This document shows, piece after piece, positions 1 through 6,900 of a DNA stretch of 7,398 nt. Source of the stretch: Solirubrobacterales bacterium (GTDB lineage Bacteria > Actinomycetota > Thermoleophilia > Solirubrobacterales > Solirubrobacteraceae); the NCBI GenBank assembly GCA_019240015.1, contig JAFAZB010000112.1, positions 1 to 7,398 on the forward strand, given 5' to 3'. Made by a program: the position numbers and the translations under genes. The notes beneath the pieces are model-generated. The model was not told where the DNA came from, did no database searches, and saw nothing but the letters and a program-made list of their open reading frames with translations. Position 1 is the stretch's first letter, and every line of letters begins with the position of its first letter.

Positions 1-530
1 AGCTCCCGGACAGGTTCGCCGTCCTCCCGCGTGAGCGGCGCGCGACACCGCGCGAGCCACCGCCGTTTGGTGGCGCTCAGCTGATAGGTGGCCGCAAGCG
101 CGAGCACGGCGGCGGCGAGCCACCGCCCGCCTCGATGCCATTCGAACGCGCCGCCCGCGACCACGCGACCGGCGCGCAGTACCAGATAGGCGGAGGTGCC
201 GGCCAGCGCCCAGACGGCCAGGTAGGCGGCGAGGAACGCGGCGCTGACGAGCATCGCTCGCGCCGAGCCGGCGCGGCCTCGGCGGGGAACGCACTCGACG
301 GCGAGGACCGGTGCGATCGCCGGAAGCATCATCGCCGCCATCATCAGCAGCCAGGTCGCCGCGAACCAGCCGAGCGCACCGAGCGCCACTCCCGGCCCCG
401 CGTCCATGCCCTGCATGCGGCCGACGCTCAGCCACCAGCCCACGACGGCCAGCGACAGCACGGCGACCAGCGCGATCGGCGAGAGACGCTGGCGGTACAG
501 CCGCGCGCTCGTCGTCGTCGCGCTACTCAT
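1..530 (-). CDS. DUF2182 family integral membrane protein (3' end cut by window edge)
   Basis: The frame is open for 176 codons leftward from ATG 530-528 and runs off the window, so the C-terminus is missing. It has hydrophobic segments at about residues 18-37, 47-77, 93-118 and 136-151. Two family signatures are visible: WLLMMAAMMLP (residues 60-70) in the second membrane segment, and a YQL...K...L..CR.P block (149-165). DUF2182 proteins are annotated as predicted metal-binding integral membrane proteins with no established reaction. The second block normally has two cysteines (K..CL..CR); here the first is Trp158 and only Cys162 remains, so any metal site may differ. The ATG lies inside the end of the upstream DUF899 gene (8-base overlap) and has no Shine-Dalgarno of its own, which points to translational coupling and a joint function. 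Family assignment comes from motif recall without a search. Confidence 0.85.
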   Translation of the reverse strand, partial: MSSATTTSARLYRQRLSPIALVAVLSLAVVGWWLSVGRMQGMDAGPGVALGALGWFAATWLLMMAAMMLPAIAPVLAVECVPRRGRAGSARAMLVSAAFLAAYLAVWALAGTSAYLVLRAGRVVAGGAFEWHRGGRWLAAAVLALAATYQLSATKRRWLARCRAPLTREDGEPVRE

Positions 531-1242
531 ACTGGAGGCGAGGCTGGAAATCGATGCCACGTCCAGCCGGCGTGGTATCGAGGATGTTCCACAGCGGCCA
601 CATGAAGTCGACGTGTCGGGGGTGCTGACCCGGGTTCGACGGAGCATAGGCGAGCTCCGAGCTCCAGCAGTGATGGATCGTCCCGTTGCGCCGCGCGAAC
701 ACGGTGGCGATCGGTAGCTGGCGGCCGTCCGGGGCCTCGGCGTGGTAGTCGCGGTTGTAGGTGTTTCGGGCACGGGACAGCACGCGGATCTTGGCCCATC
801 CGCGAGTGTAGGCATGGGCCCGCAGCCGCTCGACCGGGACCTTCGCGACGACCGCCAAGCTCAGCTGGCCGGCGAGGTGCCGGGCTTGCCCGGCGACCGC
901 GTCGATGATCGACGTGCATGAGGGACACGGCGATCCGAGCGGGTCGCCGTCCGGGCTCGGCAGATACATGAAGCTGTAGAGAAACAACGTGTCGTGCTCG
1001 CCGCCGAACAGCCCTGACAGCCTCACCCCGCGCGGGCTGCCGGTTCGCAGGTCCCACTCCTGGAACTCGTAGTCGTGCGGGACCACGCCGCCGAGCGGCA
1101 GGCCACGGCGCTGTTCGGCGACGTCCTCGGCGTGCTGGCGCAGTTCCATCTCTGCACGCAACAGGTCCTCGCGAGCGCGTCGATACTCGTCTGACTCACC
1201 GGGGAAACGTCGCTCGTGAAGCTGCTCACGCGTTGTCGTCAT
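523..1242 (-). CDS. DUF899 family thioredoxin-fold protein
   Basis: This is a 239-residue protein of the DUF899 family, predicted to adopt a thioredoxin-like fold; the substrate is unknown. The N-terminus carries the family's helical leader (EYRRAREDLLRAEMELR, then a V..QRR.LP.GG stretch, residues 20-52). A CPSC redox-type motif follows (Cys106, Cys109, in CPSCTSIID), and the C-terminal block around residues 210-229 (MWPLWNILDTTPAGRG) is typical. The frame extends upstream to 1311, but that would cross the divergent promoter and overlap arsR. ATG 1242 is preferred because it begins the family homology (MTTTREQLHERRFPG) and is preceded by a purine-rich GAGAAAGG about 10 bases upstream. It is divergent from arsR and overlaps the DUF2182 gene by 8 bases. 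A role in thiol or disulfide chemistry on or near the membrane partner is inference. Confidence 0.9.
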   Translation of the reverse strand: MTTTREQLHERRFPGESDEYRRAREDLLRAEMELRQHAEDVAEQRRGLPLGGVVPHDYEFQEWDLRTGSPRGVRLSGLFGGEHDTLFLYSFMYLPSPDGDPLGSPCPSCTSIIDAVAGQARHLAGQLSLAVVAKVPVERLRAHAYTRGWAKIRVLSRARNTYNRDYHAEAPDGRQLPIATVFARRNGTIHHCWSSELAYAPSNPGQHPRHVDFMWPLWNILDTTPAGRGIDFQPRLQYE

Positions 1243-1252
1243 GCTCGCGCTG

Positions 1253-1260
1253 CCTTTCTC
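1253..1260 (-). promoter_or_regulatory. Ribosome binding site for the DUF899 gene
   Basis: Read leftward the sequence is GAGAAAGG, ending 10 bases before ATG 1242. It is a moderate match to the anti-Shine-Dalgarno and supports this start over the longer upstream alternative. Confidence 0.55.
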
Positions 1261-1276
1261 TTGCCGGTCGCGCGCT

Positions 1277-1305
1277 TGAATACCACAGGCGCTGCTAACA
1301 TTCAA
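1277..1305 (-). promoter_or_regulatory. Candidate promoter of the DUF899-DUF2182 pair
   Basis: On the minus strand there is a TTGAAT -35-like hexamer (1305-1300) and a TATTCA -10-like hexamer (1282-1277), separated by exactly 17 bases (1299-1283). Transcription would start near 1270, giving a leader of roughly 28 bases that contains the ribosome binding site. Both boxes lie inside the arms of the inverted repeat at 1272-1309, so a bound repressor would exclude RNA polymerase. The assignment rests on hexamer similarity and spacing only. Confidence 0.5.
1296..1301 (+). promoter_or_regulatory. Candidate -10 element for arsR (leaderless transcript)
   Basis: TAACAT fits the TAnnnT pattern of a -10 box and sits 8 bases upstream of the ATG at 1310. 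Transcription would therefore begin at or next to the start codon. No Shine-Dalgarno precedes that ATG, which agrees with a leaderless mRNA, a common arrangement in actinobacteria. A TTGAAT at 1276-1281 could serve as -35 but with a short 14-base spacer. Confidence 0.4.
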
Positions 1306-1309
1306 GCGC

Positions 1310-1639
1310 ATGGTTGAACGACAGGGGGGCCTGGATCTCGTCTATCGCGCGCTCTCCGACCCCACGCGCCGCCGCCTGCTTACCGCGCTGCGCTCGGGCG
1401 ACGCACGCATCAAGGATCTCGCGGAACCGCTGCCGATCTCGTTCGCCGCCGTCGCGCAGCACGTCGCGACGCTCGAGCGGGCACGTCTGATCTCTCGCAA
1501 GGTGCAGGGTCGCGAGCACTGGATCTCGTTCAGCGCCGACGGGCTGCATGACGCCGAGGCGTGGATCGCCGAACAGTCGGCGGCCTGGTCGGCCCGCGCC
1601 GACGCCCTGGCTGACTATCTCCGCAGAGATCCGGCTTGA
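1310..1639 (+). CDS. ArsR/SdpR-family winged-helix transcriptional repressor
   Basis: This is a 109-residue DNA-binding regulator. The ArsR-type winged helix covers about residues 8-75: YRALSDPTRRRLLTAL (12-27) is the family's opening helix, KDLAEPLPISFAAVAQHVATLE (residues 36-57) is the helix-turn-helix with its recognition helix, and ARLISRKVQGREHWISF (58-74) is the wing. The protein has no cysteine, so it cannot be a thiolate metal sensor of the classic ArsR or CadC kind; it resembles the SdpR-like subgroup that commonly precedes AHSA1/SRPBCC genes. Its stop TGA overlaps the TTG start of the next gene, so the two form a tight operon. It is divergent from DUF899, and the dyad touching its start codon suggests autoregulation and control of the divergent pair. 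The inducing signal cannot be read from the sequence. Confidence 0.95.
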   Translation: MVERQGGLDLVYRALSDPTRRRLLTALRSGDARIKDLAEPLPISFAAVAQHVATLERARLISRKVQGREHWISFSADGLHDAEAWIAEQSAAWSARADALADYLRRDPA

Positions 1640-2070
1640 CCGACGAGCCCGAGCGCTCCGGCGTCCGCGTCGCACGGGTCCTGCCCGCAAGACCCGAGCG
1701 GGTGTACGACGCCTGGCTCGATCAGCGATCGCTGCAGGCGTTCATGTGCCCGGCTCCCGGCGAGGCCACCGAGGTGGCGGTGGAGGCGCGCCTCGGCGGC
1801 AGGCTGCGGGTCGTGATGACGTTTGCCGACCGGCAGATCGAGATCAACGGAGAGTTCGTCGCGCTCGAGCGACCCGCGCGGCTGTCATTCACCTGGCGGC
1901 CCGACACCGGCGAGCCAGAGAGCATCGTCACGGTCCTGCTCGCGCCGCACGGCGACGATCAGACCCACATGACGATCATCCACACCCGCGAGCCGCCGGC
2001 GCGAGCCTCGAGCTACCGCAGCGGCTGGAGCTCGGTGTCCGACCGCCTGGCCGATTATCTCGCGCGCTAA
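1636..2070 (+). CDS. SRPBCC / AHSA1-domain protein
   Basis: This 144-residue protein has the START-like (Bet v 1) fold of the AHSA1 (activator of Hsp90 ATPase homologue 1-like) family. Typical features are the opening strand and helix RVARVLPARPERVYDAWLD (residues 11-29), the GGRLRV turn (54-59), the FVALERPARLSFTW strand pair (74-87) and a C-terminal helix (GWSSVSDRLADYL, 130-142). Such domains form a hydrophobic cavity; bacterial members with an ArsR neighbour have no settled ligand. The start is TTG, overlapping the arsR stop as TTGA, with no clear Shine-Dalgarno, so translation is probably coupled to arsR. The next in-frame start candidate, the GTG of Val23, would remove the first strand. 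A role as ligand carrier or signal partner of the ArsR repressor is inference. Confidence 0.9.
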   Translation: MTDEPERSGVRVARVLPARPERVYDAWLDQRSLQAFMCPAPGEATEVAVEARLGGRLRVVMTFADRQIEINGEFVALERPARLSFTWRPDTGEPESIVTVLLAPHGDDQTHMTIIHTREPPARASSYRSGWSSVSDRLADYLAR

Positions 2071-2157
2071 GCCCCGCGGGAACCGACCCGACATCCGGGG
2101 GGTTTGCACCGCGGTGGACGTCTTGCTGGCGGGGATCTGTGGGACGGTCCAAAGAGC

Positions 2158-3045
2158 ATGACGCGCATGGAGCGGATCGCCAATCTGACCGGGGTGGTCG
2201 TCCCGTTCGTCGGCGTGATCGTGGCCATCGGCTTGCTCTGGAACCGAGCCGTCGACGCCGCGGACCTGGCGATCCTCGCCGCGATGTACCTGCTGACGGC
2301 TGTCGGAGTCACAGTCGGCTTTCACCGGCTCCTGACCCACCGGGCGTTTCAGACCTATCCCTGGCTCGAGCGGGTGTTTGCGGTGCTGGGATCGCTTTCG
2401 GTGCAGGGCTCGGTGATGGACTGGGTGGCCGACCACCGCAAGCACCACGCCCACGCCGACAAGGAGGGCGATCCGCACAGCCCACACGTCGGGCACGGCA
2501 CCGGGCTGCGCGGCCTGTGGCACGCGCATACCGGTTGGCTGCTCGAGACCCAGGGGCAGGCGGACTGGAAGCGGTACGCGGGCGAGCTGTACGAAGATCG
2601 CCACATGCGCCGCATCGGCCGGCGCTTCCCGCTGTTGGTGCTGATCTCGCTCCTGATTCCCACCGCGGCCGGCTTCATCGTGCACGGCTTCACGCTCGGT
2701 GGGGCGGTGCGCGGCTACATCTGGGGCGGCCTGGTGCGGATCTTTCTCGTCCACCACGTCACCTGGTCGGTGAACTCGATCTGCCACTTCTTCGGCCGCC
2801 GGCGCTTTGATATCGACGACCGCTCGACCAATGTCGCCTGGCTCTCATTGCCCTCGCTGGGCGAGTCCTGGCATCACAACCACCACGCGTTCCCTCGCTC
2901 GGCCTACCACGGACTGCGATGGTGGGAGCTCGACCCGTCCGGGTTGCTGATCTCAGCGCTAGAGCGGCTGGGGCTGGCCTGGAACGTAGTCCGGATCACG
3001 CCCGAGCGCCAAATGCAGAAGACCCACGTCCGGATCTCCGCCTAG
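2158..3045 (+). CDS. Acyl-CoA / acyl-lipid delta-9-type fatty acid desaturase
   Basis: This is a 295-residue membrane di-iron desaturase of the stearoyl-CoA desaturase/OLE1 type, introducing a double bond into saturated acyl chains with O2 and an electron donor. Hydrophobic segments lie at about 10-28, 35-54, 157-175 and 183-200. The three histidine boxes are complete: HRLLTH (56-61), HRKHH (93-97) and HHNHH (239-243). Asn206 and His210 in NSICH match the extra ligands known in mammalian SCD1, so all ten metal-coordinating positions appear intact. There is no fused cytochrome b5 or ferredoxin domain, so electrons must come from a separate partner not encoded here. The start is uncertain: the frame extends to a TTG at 2104, and ATG 2158 and ATG 2167 are both plausible. 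The 87-base gap after the AHSA1 gene may hold its own promoter, but no good -10 was found. Likely role: membrane-lipid unsaturation. Confidence 0.93.
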   Translation: MTRMERIANLTGVVVPFVGVIVAIGLLWNRAVDAADLAILAAMYLLTAVGVTVGFHRLLTHRAFQTYPWLERVFAVLGSLSVQGSVMDWVADHRKHHAHADKEGDPHSPHVGHGTGLRGLWHAHTGWLLETQGQADWKRYAGELYEDRHMRRIGRRFPLLVLISLLIPTAAGFIVHGFTLGGAVRGYIWGGLVRIFLVHHVTWSVNSICHFFGRRRFDIDDRSTNVAWLSLPSLGESWHHNHHAFPRSAYHGLRWWELDPSGLLISALERLGLAWNVVRITPERQMQKTHVRISA

Positions 3046-3100
3046 CGGCGGCGCGCGACGTCCGGGCGCGGATGCCAACATGAGGCTTCCGTCACCGCCG

Positions 3101-3107
3101 AAGGGAG
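3101..3107 (+). promoter_or_regulatory. Ribosome binding site for the VOC gene
   Basis: AAGGGAG ends 7 bases before GTG 3115. It is the clearest Shine-Dalgarno of the confident genes in the window and fixes GTG as the start, ahead of any downstream codon. Confidence 0.7.
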
Positions 3108-3114
3108 CAGCGCC

Positions 3115-3600
3115 GTGTCGAACGATCAACCGCCGGGGCCGATTCCCGAGCACCTGCACACGGTCACGCCGCGCCTGGTCGTCCGCGATGGCGCCGCCGC
3201 GATCGGCTTCTACCAAGACGCGTTCGGAGCCGTGGAGATCGGCGAGCGCTTCACGGGGCCGGCCGGCGAGCTGATCCACGCCGAGGTCCGGATCGGGGAC
3301 TCGGTCGTGATGGTCACCGACGAAGCGGACAATGGGGCACCGGCGCGCGCGCCGCAGTCACTCGGCGGAGCGGTCAGCGCGATCATGGCCACCTATTGGG
3401 AGGACGTCGACCGTGTCTGGGAGCGCGCCGTCGCCGCCGGGGCCGAGGTGCTCTACCCGCTGCAAGACCACTTCTATGGCGAGCGAGGCGGTCGGCTGCG
3501 CGACCCGTATGGCCAGCAATGGATGATGAGCCAGCGGATTGAACGGCTCTCCGCAGAGGAACTCGAGCGCCGCGCGGCGGGGTTCTTCGCGGCCGAGTGA
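3115..3600 (+). CDS. VOC superfamily (glyoxalase/PhnB-like) protein
   Basis: This 161-residue protein is of the vicinal oxygen chelate superfamily, in the PhnB-like branch. The first beta-alpha-beta-beta-beta unit opens with TPRLVVRDGAAAIGFYQDAFGA (residues 18-39), and the second with YWEDVDRVWERAVAAGAEVL (94-113). The family hallmark YGERGGRLRDPYGQQW (121-136) is present. His55 and Glu123 are candidate metal ligands. A C-terminal helix (LSAEELERRAAGFF) follows, as in homologues. These proteins include isomerases, dioxygenases and antibiotic-binding proteins, and sequence alone does not select among them. GTG is the start, supported by the AAGGGAG at 3101-3107. It lies 69 bases after the desaturase, and the next gene begins 13 bases after its stop, suggesting one transcript with the zinc-finger gene. 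Confidence 0.92.
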   Translation: MSNDQPPGPIPEHLHTVTPRLVVRDGAAAIGFYQDAFGAVEIGERFTGPAGELIHAEVRIGDSVVMVTDEADNGAPARAPQSLGGAVSAIMATYWEDVDRVWERAVAAGAEVLYPLQDHFYGERGGRLRDPYGQQWMMSQRIERLSAEELERRAAGFFAAE

Positions 3601-3613
3601 GAGCGCAGGGGCC

Positions 3614-3898
3614 GTGACGATCTGCACGCACCTCGACCAGATCCGCGTCAGCCTGCCGGAGGACTCGCCCGGCTGCGAGGAGTGTCTGAGAACCGGTGGC
3701 CGATGGGTGCACCTGCGGGTCTGCCGCAGCTGTGGGAAGGTGGGGTGCTGCGATTCCTCCCCCAACCAGCACGCCAGCAGGCACGTGCAGGCCAGCGGCC
3801 ATCCAATCGTCAGCTCGCTCGAGCCGGGCGAGGACTGGTCGTGGTGCTATCTCGACGAAGTCGCGTTCGTGGTGGCTCCCGACCAGAACCGCGAGTGA
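3614..3898 (+). CDS. UBP-type zinc finger (zf-UBP) domain protein
   Basis: This is a 94-residue protein that is nearly all one UBP-type (ZnF-UBP/BUZ) zinc finger. The ligand pattern is complete: Cys4 and His6, Cys21 and Cys24, Cys37 and Cys40, Cys45, then His53, His57 and His63. The stretch GCEECLRTGGRWVHL (20-34) and CGKVGCCDSSPNQHASRH (40-57) are very characteristic, as is the EPGEDWSWCYLDEVAF end (70-85). In eukaryotes this fold binds the free C-terminal Gly-Gly of ubiquitin, in USP5 and HDAC6; the ligand of stand-alone bacterial members is not established. GTG 3614 is chosen because homology begins right at the first Cys-x-His and AGGGG lies just upstream, although the spacing is short. 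A longer in-frame ATG at 3539 would overlap the VOC gene and adds unrelated residues. It sits 13 bases after the VOC stop. Confidence 0.92.
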   Translation: MTICTHLDQIRVSLPEDSPGCEECLRTGGRWVHLRVCRSCGKVGCCDSSPNQHASRHVQASGHPIVSSLEPGEDWSWCYLDEVAFVVAPDQNRE

Positions 3899-3930
3899 TG
3901 TTCGAGCGTTAGCCGTCGCAGCGCCCCGAG

Positions 3931-3952
3931 GCCCGCGATTACACTGCCCGCG
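3931..3952 (+). promoter_or_regulatory. Candidate promoter of the TIR-WD40 gene with flanking direct repeats
   Basis: TACACT at 3940-3945 fits a -10 box and would place the transcript start near 3951-3953, leaving a leader of about 10 bases with GGGG at 3952-3955 as a minimal ribosome binding site before GTG 3961. The box is bracketed by two identical GCCCGCG heptamers (3931-3937 and 3946-3952) with a 15-base period. No convincing -35 was found at 17 bases. The assignment is by pattern only, and the heptamers could be chance in GC-rich DNA. Confidence 0.4.
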
Positions 3953-3960
3953 GGGCAACG

Positions 3961-6900
3961 GTGACGGCCGTCTTCATCTCCTACTCGCGCCGGGATCAGG
4001 GCTTTGTCAAGCGCCTGCACGACGCGCTGAGGTCGAGGCAGTACGAGGTGTGGGTCGACTGGGAGGACATCCCTCCGAGCGCGGAGTGGTTCGAGGAGAT
4101 CCGGGCCGGGGTCGGGAGCGCCGACGGGTTCATCTACGTGATCTCCCCCGACAGCGCCTCCTCCCAGGTGTGCCGGCGCGAGCTCGACAACGCGGTGGAG
4201 CAGGGCAAGCGGATCGTCCCGGTGCTCCATCGAGAGCTCGACGGAGCCGAGGTTCCGGATACCGCGGCGGCGCTCAACTGGGTGTTCCTGCGCGAGCGAG
4301 ACGATTTCGAGACGGGGTTCGAGCAGCTCATCTCCGCGCTCGAGACCGACCTCGAGCACGTACGCGTCCACACCCGTCTCGGCGTCGCGGCCTCCCGCTG
4401 GCAGGCGAGCGGCCACGACTCCAGCCAGCTGCTGCGCGGCCATGAGCTGGGCGCCGCGGAAGCGTGGCTCGTCTCGGGCGCCGGCAAGCAGCCCGAGGCC
4501 ACCCAGCTCCAGCGCCAGTATCTGCTCGCCAGCCGCCAGGCGGCGACGCGACGCCAGCGGACCGTGATCGGCGGGGTCTCGGTCGCGCTGCTGGTGGCGG
4601 TGGCGCTGGCGATCGTGGCGCTCGTCCAGCGCTCGACCGCGATCCACGAGCGCAACCTGGCGCAGGCGCGGGGGCTCGACGTGGAGGCCGCGAGCCTCGC
4701 GAGCACGGCGCCGATGGTGGGATTGCAGCTCGCGGTGCAGGCGGCGCGGCTCGCGCCGAGCACCGCCACGCAGAACCAGCTGCGCAGCTCGATCGAGGAT
4801 TCGCACGAGCGCGTGCGGTACACCCTCGGTGATAACCCAGCTCAGGCGGGCGACGCGCTGTGGAGCCCAGATGGCACCCGGCTACTGGTCTCGCAACCGG
4901 GGGTCGGCGGATGGGCGAGGATCTACCGCCCGGGGACGAGCGCGGCGCCGATCGAGCTCGCGCAAGGCGCAGCCCCCGCTTCCCAGGGACAGAGCGGCTG
5001 GGACGCGCGCGGCGACCGGGTGATCGTGGGAGGCGGGCACCCCGCCGTTTATGACGCGCGCACCGGCGCGCCGATCAGTCGTCTTGCTGGGACCGCGCTC
5101 TACGCAGCCCTGACCCACGACGGCGCACGCGCGGTGACGGTCGACGTCGCTTCGGTCGGGCACACGTTCGACGTCGCCACCGGGCGTGAGCTGGCCGCCT
5201 TCCATCCCCGGTTCGCGAGTGCGCCCACCTGCTTCGCGCTGTCCCCCGACGACCGCACCGCCGCCCAGTGCGACGCGCGGAGAGTCGGTAACTCGCTCGC
5301 CGGCGCCGATCTCGACACTTGGGACGTTCAGAGCGGGAGGCCGCTCAACTCCGTGCCCAGCGCCGAGGTGATCAGCAGCGTCACCTTCAGCCCGGATGGG
5401 GCGCGCTATGCCTTCACGACCTCCTACCCCTCGACCGCCAACACCGCCGCGGCTCAAGCCGCCGCGTCCGCCAAGCCCGGCACGCTCGTGTTTGGCACCT
5501 ATACCGGGCGGCTCGAGCTCAGCTTTCCCAATCCGGCCTCGGCTGCCAGCTTCAGCCCGGGAACGAGCGTGCCCGAGCTCGCCTACGCAACGCTCGGCGA
5601 CGACGCGGTTCACGTCTACAACTTCGGCTCGCGCGCCAACCTGACGCTCACCGGGGCCGGCGACGTGGTCGACACGCTCGCCTTCTCCGGCGACGGCGCG
5701 TACCTGATCGCGGCCGGTCGGGACAACTCCGCGCGGATCTACTACGCGATCACGGGCGGCCCTGCGATCGAGACGCTGGCCGGGCACCAGAACCGCATCC
5801 TGCAGGCCGGCTTTGGTCGCGCAGACGAGTTGCTCGCGACCGCCTCCGACGACGGCACGACCCGCGTATGGACCGGGCCGACCTTGGTGCCAGAGCAGAC
5901 GATCCCACCCCAGCCGGGCAGCGCCAACGCGCCGGCGCAGAGCCTCACCTTCAGCGCCGACGGCAAGCAGATCCTCGAGGCGGCAGCGGATGGGCTGGGC
6001 CGGATCCTCGACGCGCACAGCCTCCGGGTGCGCTCGACGTTCAGCGCCCCCGCGGGCCAGGGCTTTGCGGGAGCCGCGCAGAGCCGGGATGGACGCGTCG
6101 TGGCGGCGCTGTCGGGGCCGTATGACCCCGCCAAGCACGCGCTCCGGGCATTCACCCAGGCCGAGCTCTACGACAGCGGGAGCGGTCGCCCGATCGCCAC
6201 GCTGGCGCCGTCGCCGCCGACGCTGCTGGCCAACGCGGCGCTCGACTACGCGGGCGAGAGGCTCGTCACGCTCGAGCTCGGCGGCGACGCCGACGAGTGG
6301 GATGCGCGAACCGGCCGCAGGCTGGGCCACCTGCCCGGAACGAATATCGCCGCAGCGGCGGCGTTCTCCAGAGACGGTGCTCGGCTCGCCGTCGTCCACT
6401 ACCCGCGACTGCCGGCGAGCGTCCGTTTCGGCACCGTGTTCGGCCCGATCGCGATCGACCTGTTCGACGCGCGCACCGGGCGGCTCGAGCGAACGATCCA
6501 GGGGGACACGCTCGCGCCACAGGTCCCGGGCGAGAAGTCCTACGCGCCGCTGACCGTCGCGTTCAGCCCGAACGGAAAGCTGCTCGCGGTGGGCGGAGCA
6601 GCCCCGGACGTGCGGATCTACGACCCGAGAACCGGGAGCCTGGTCGCATCGCTCGGGCTCACCGGCACCTCGGTCGGAGACTACGCGTACTCGCTGGCGT
6701 TCAGCCCGGACGGTTCGCTGCTGGCGATCGGCGCGGCGGCCGGAGCGACGGTTTGGCGCGTCCCCGACTCGGGAGGCGCCTTCCAGCCCCTGCCGGCGTT
6801 CGAGCACGTTGCCCCGGGTGACTTTCCGTCGGTGCTCGGCAATGGGTTTGGGGTGTCAGCCGGATTCACCACCGACTCGCGCTACCTGGTCACCGCCGGG

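Larger units (their letters stand above)
1272..1309. promoter_or_regulatory. Inverted repeat, probable ArsR-family operator in the divergent promoter region
   Basis: GCGCTTGAAT (1272-1281) is repeated as its exact reverse complement ATTCAAGCGC (1300-1309), separated by 18 bases. The 20 paired positions match without a mismatch and form the only strong symmetry in the 67-base gap between the two divergent genes. The right arm ends one base before the arsR ATG. ArsR-family dimers bind such dyads, often in their own promoter. From position, the likely effect is repression of both the arsR-AHSA1 and the DUF899-DUF2182 transcripts. The binding protein is presumed to be the adjacent ArsR; this is inference. 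The half-sites are about 28 bp apart, which is wide for one dimer. Confidence 0.6.

Noticed and set aside
135..717. Three rightward open frames at the left end
   Set aside because: The leftward DUF2182 and DUF899 frames explain this region with family motifs; the rightward products are Arg-rich without any motif.
1243..1311. N-terminal extension of DUF899 to 1311
   Set aside because: It would translate through the dyad and candidate promoter and overlap the arsR start; the extra residues do not resemble the family.
1885..2787. A 300-codon leftward open frame opposite the desaturase
   Set aside because: It is the antisense of histidine boxes and membrane helices that clearly belong to the rightward gene.
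1548..2810. A 420-codon rightward open frame across arsR, AHSA1 and the desaturase
   Set aside because: It is out of frame with three recognisable genes and its product is low-complexity Arg/Pro/Ala sequence.
3026..3065. ACGTCCGG direct repeat (3026-3033 and 3058-3065) and a small CCGC/GCGG hairpin around the desaturase stop
   Set aside because: The arms are too short to separate from chance at this base composition, and there is no T-tract to support a terminator.
5503..6490. A 16-base exact repeat (5503-5518 and 6475-6490) inside the large gene
   Set aside because: Both copies encode the recurrent TGRLE turn of WD40 repeats, so this is protein repetition and not a DNA element.
4882..6807. 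A 641-codon leftward open frame opposite the TIR-WD40 gene
   Set aside because: It is an antisense shadow in high-GC DNA: Arg/Gly/Ala-rich, no recognisable motif, while the rightward frame shows regular WD40 repeats throughout.
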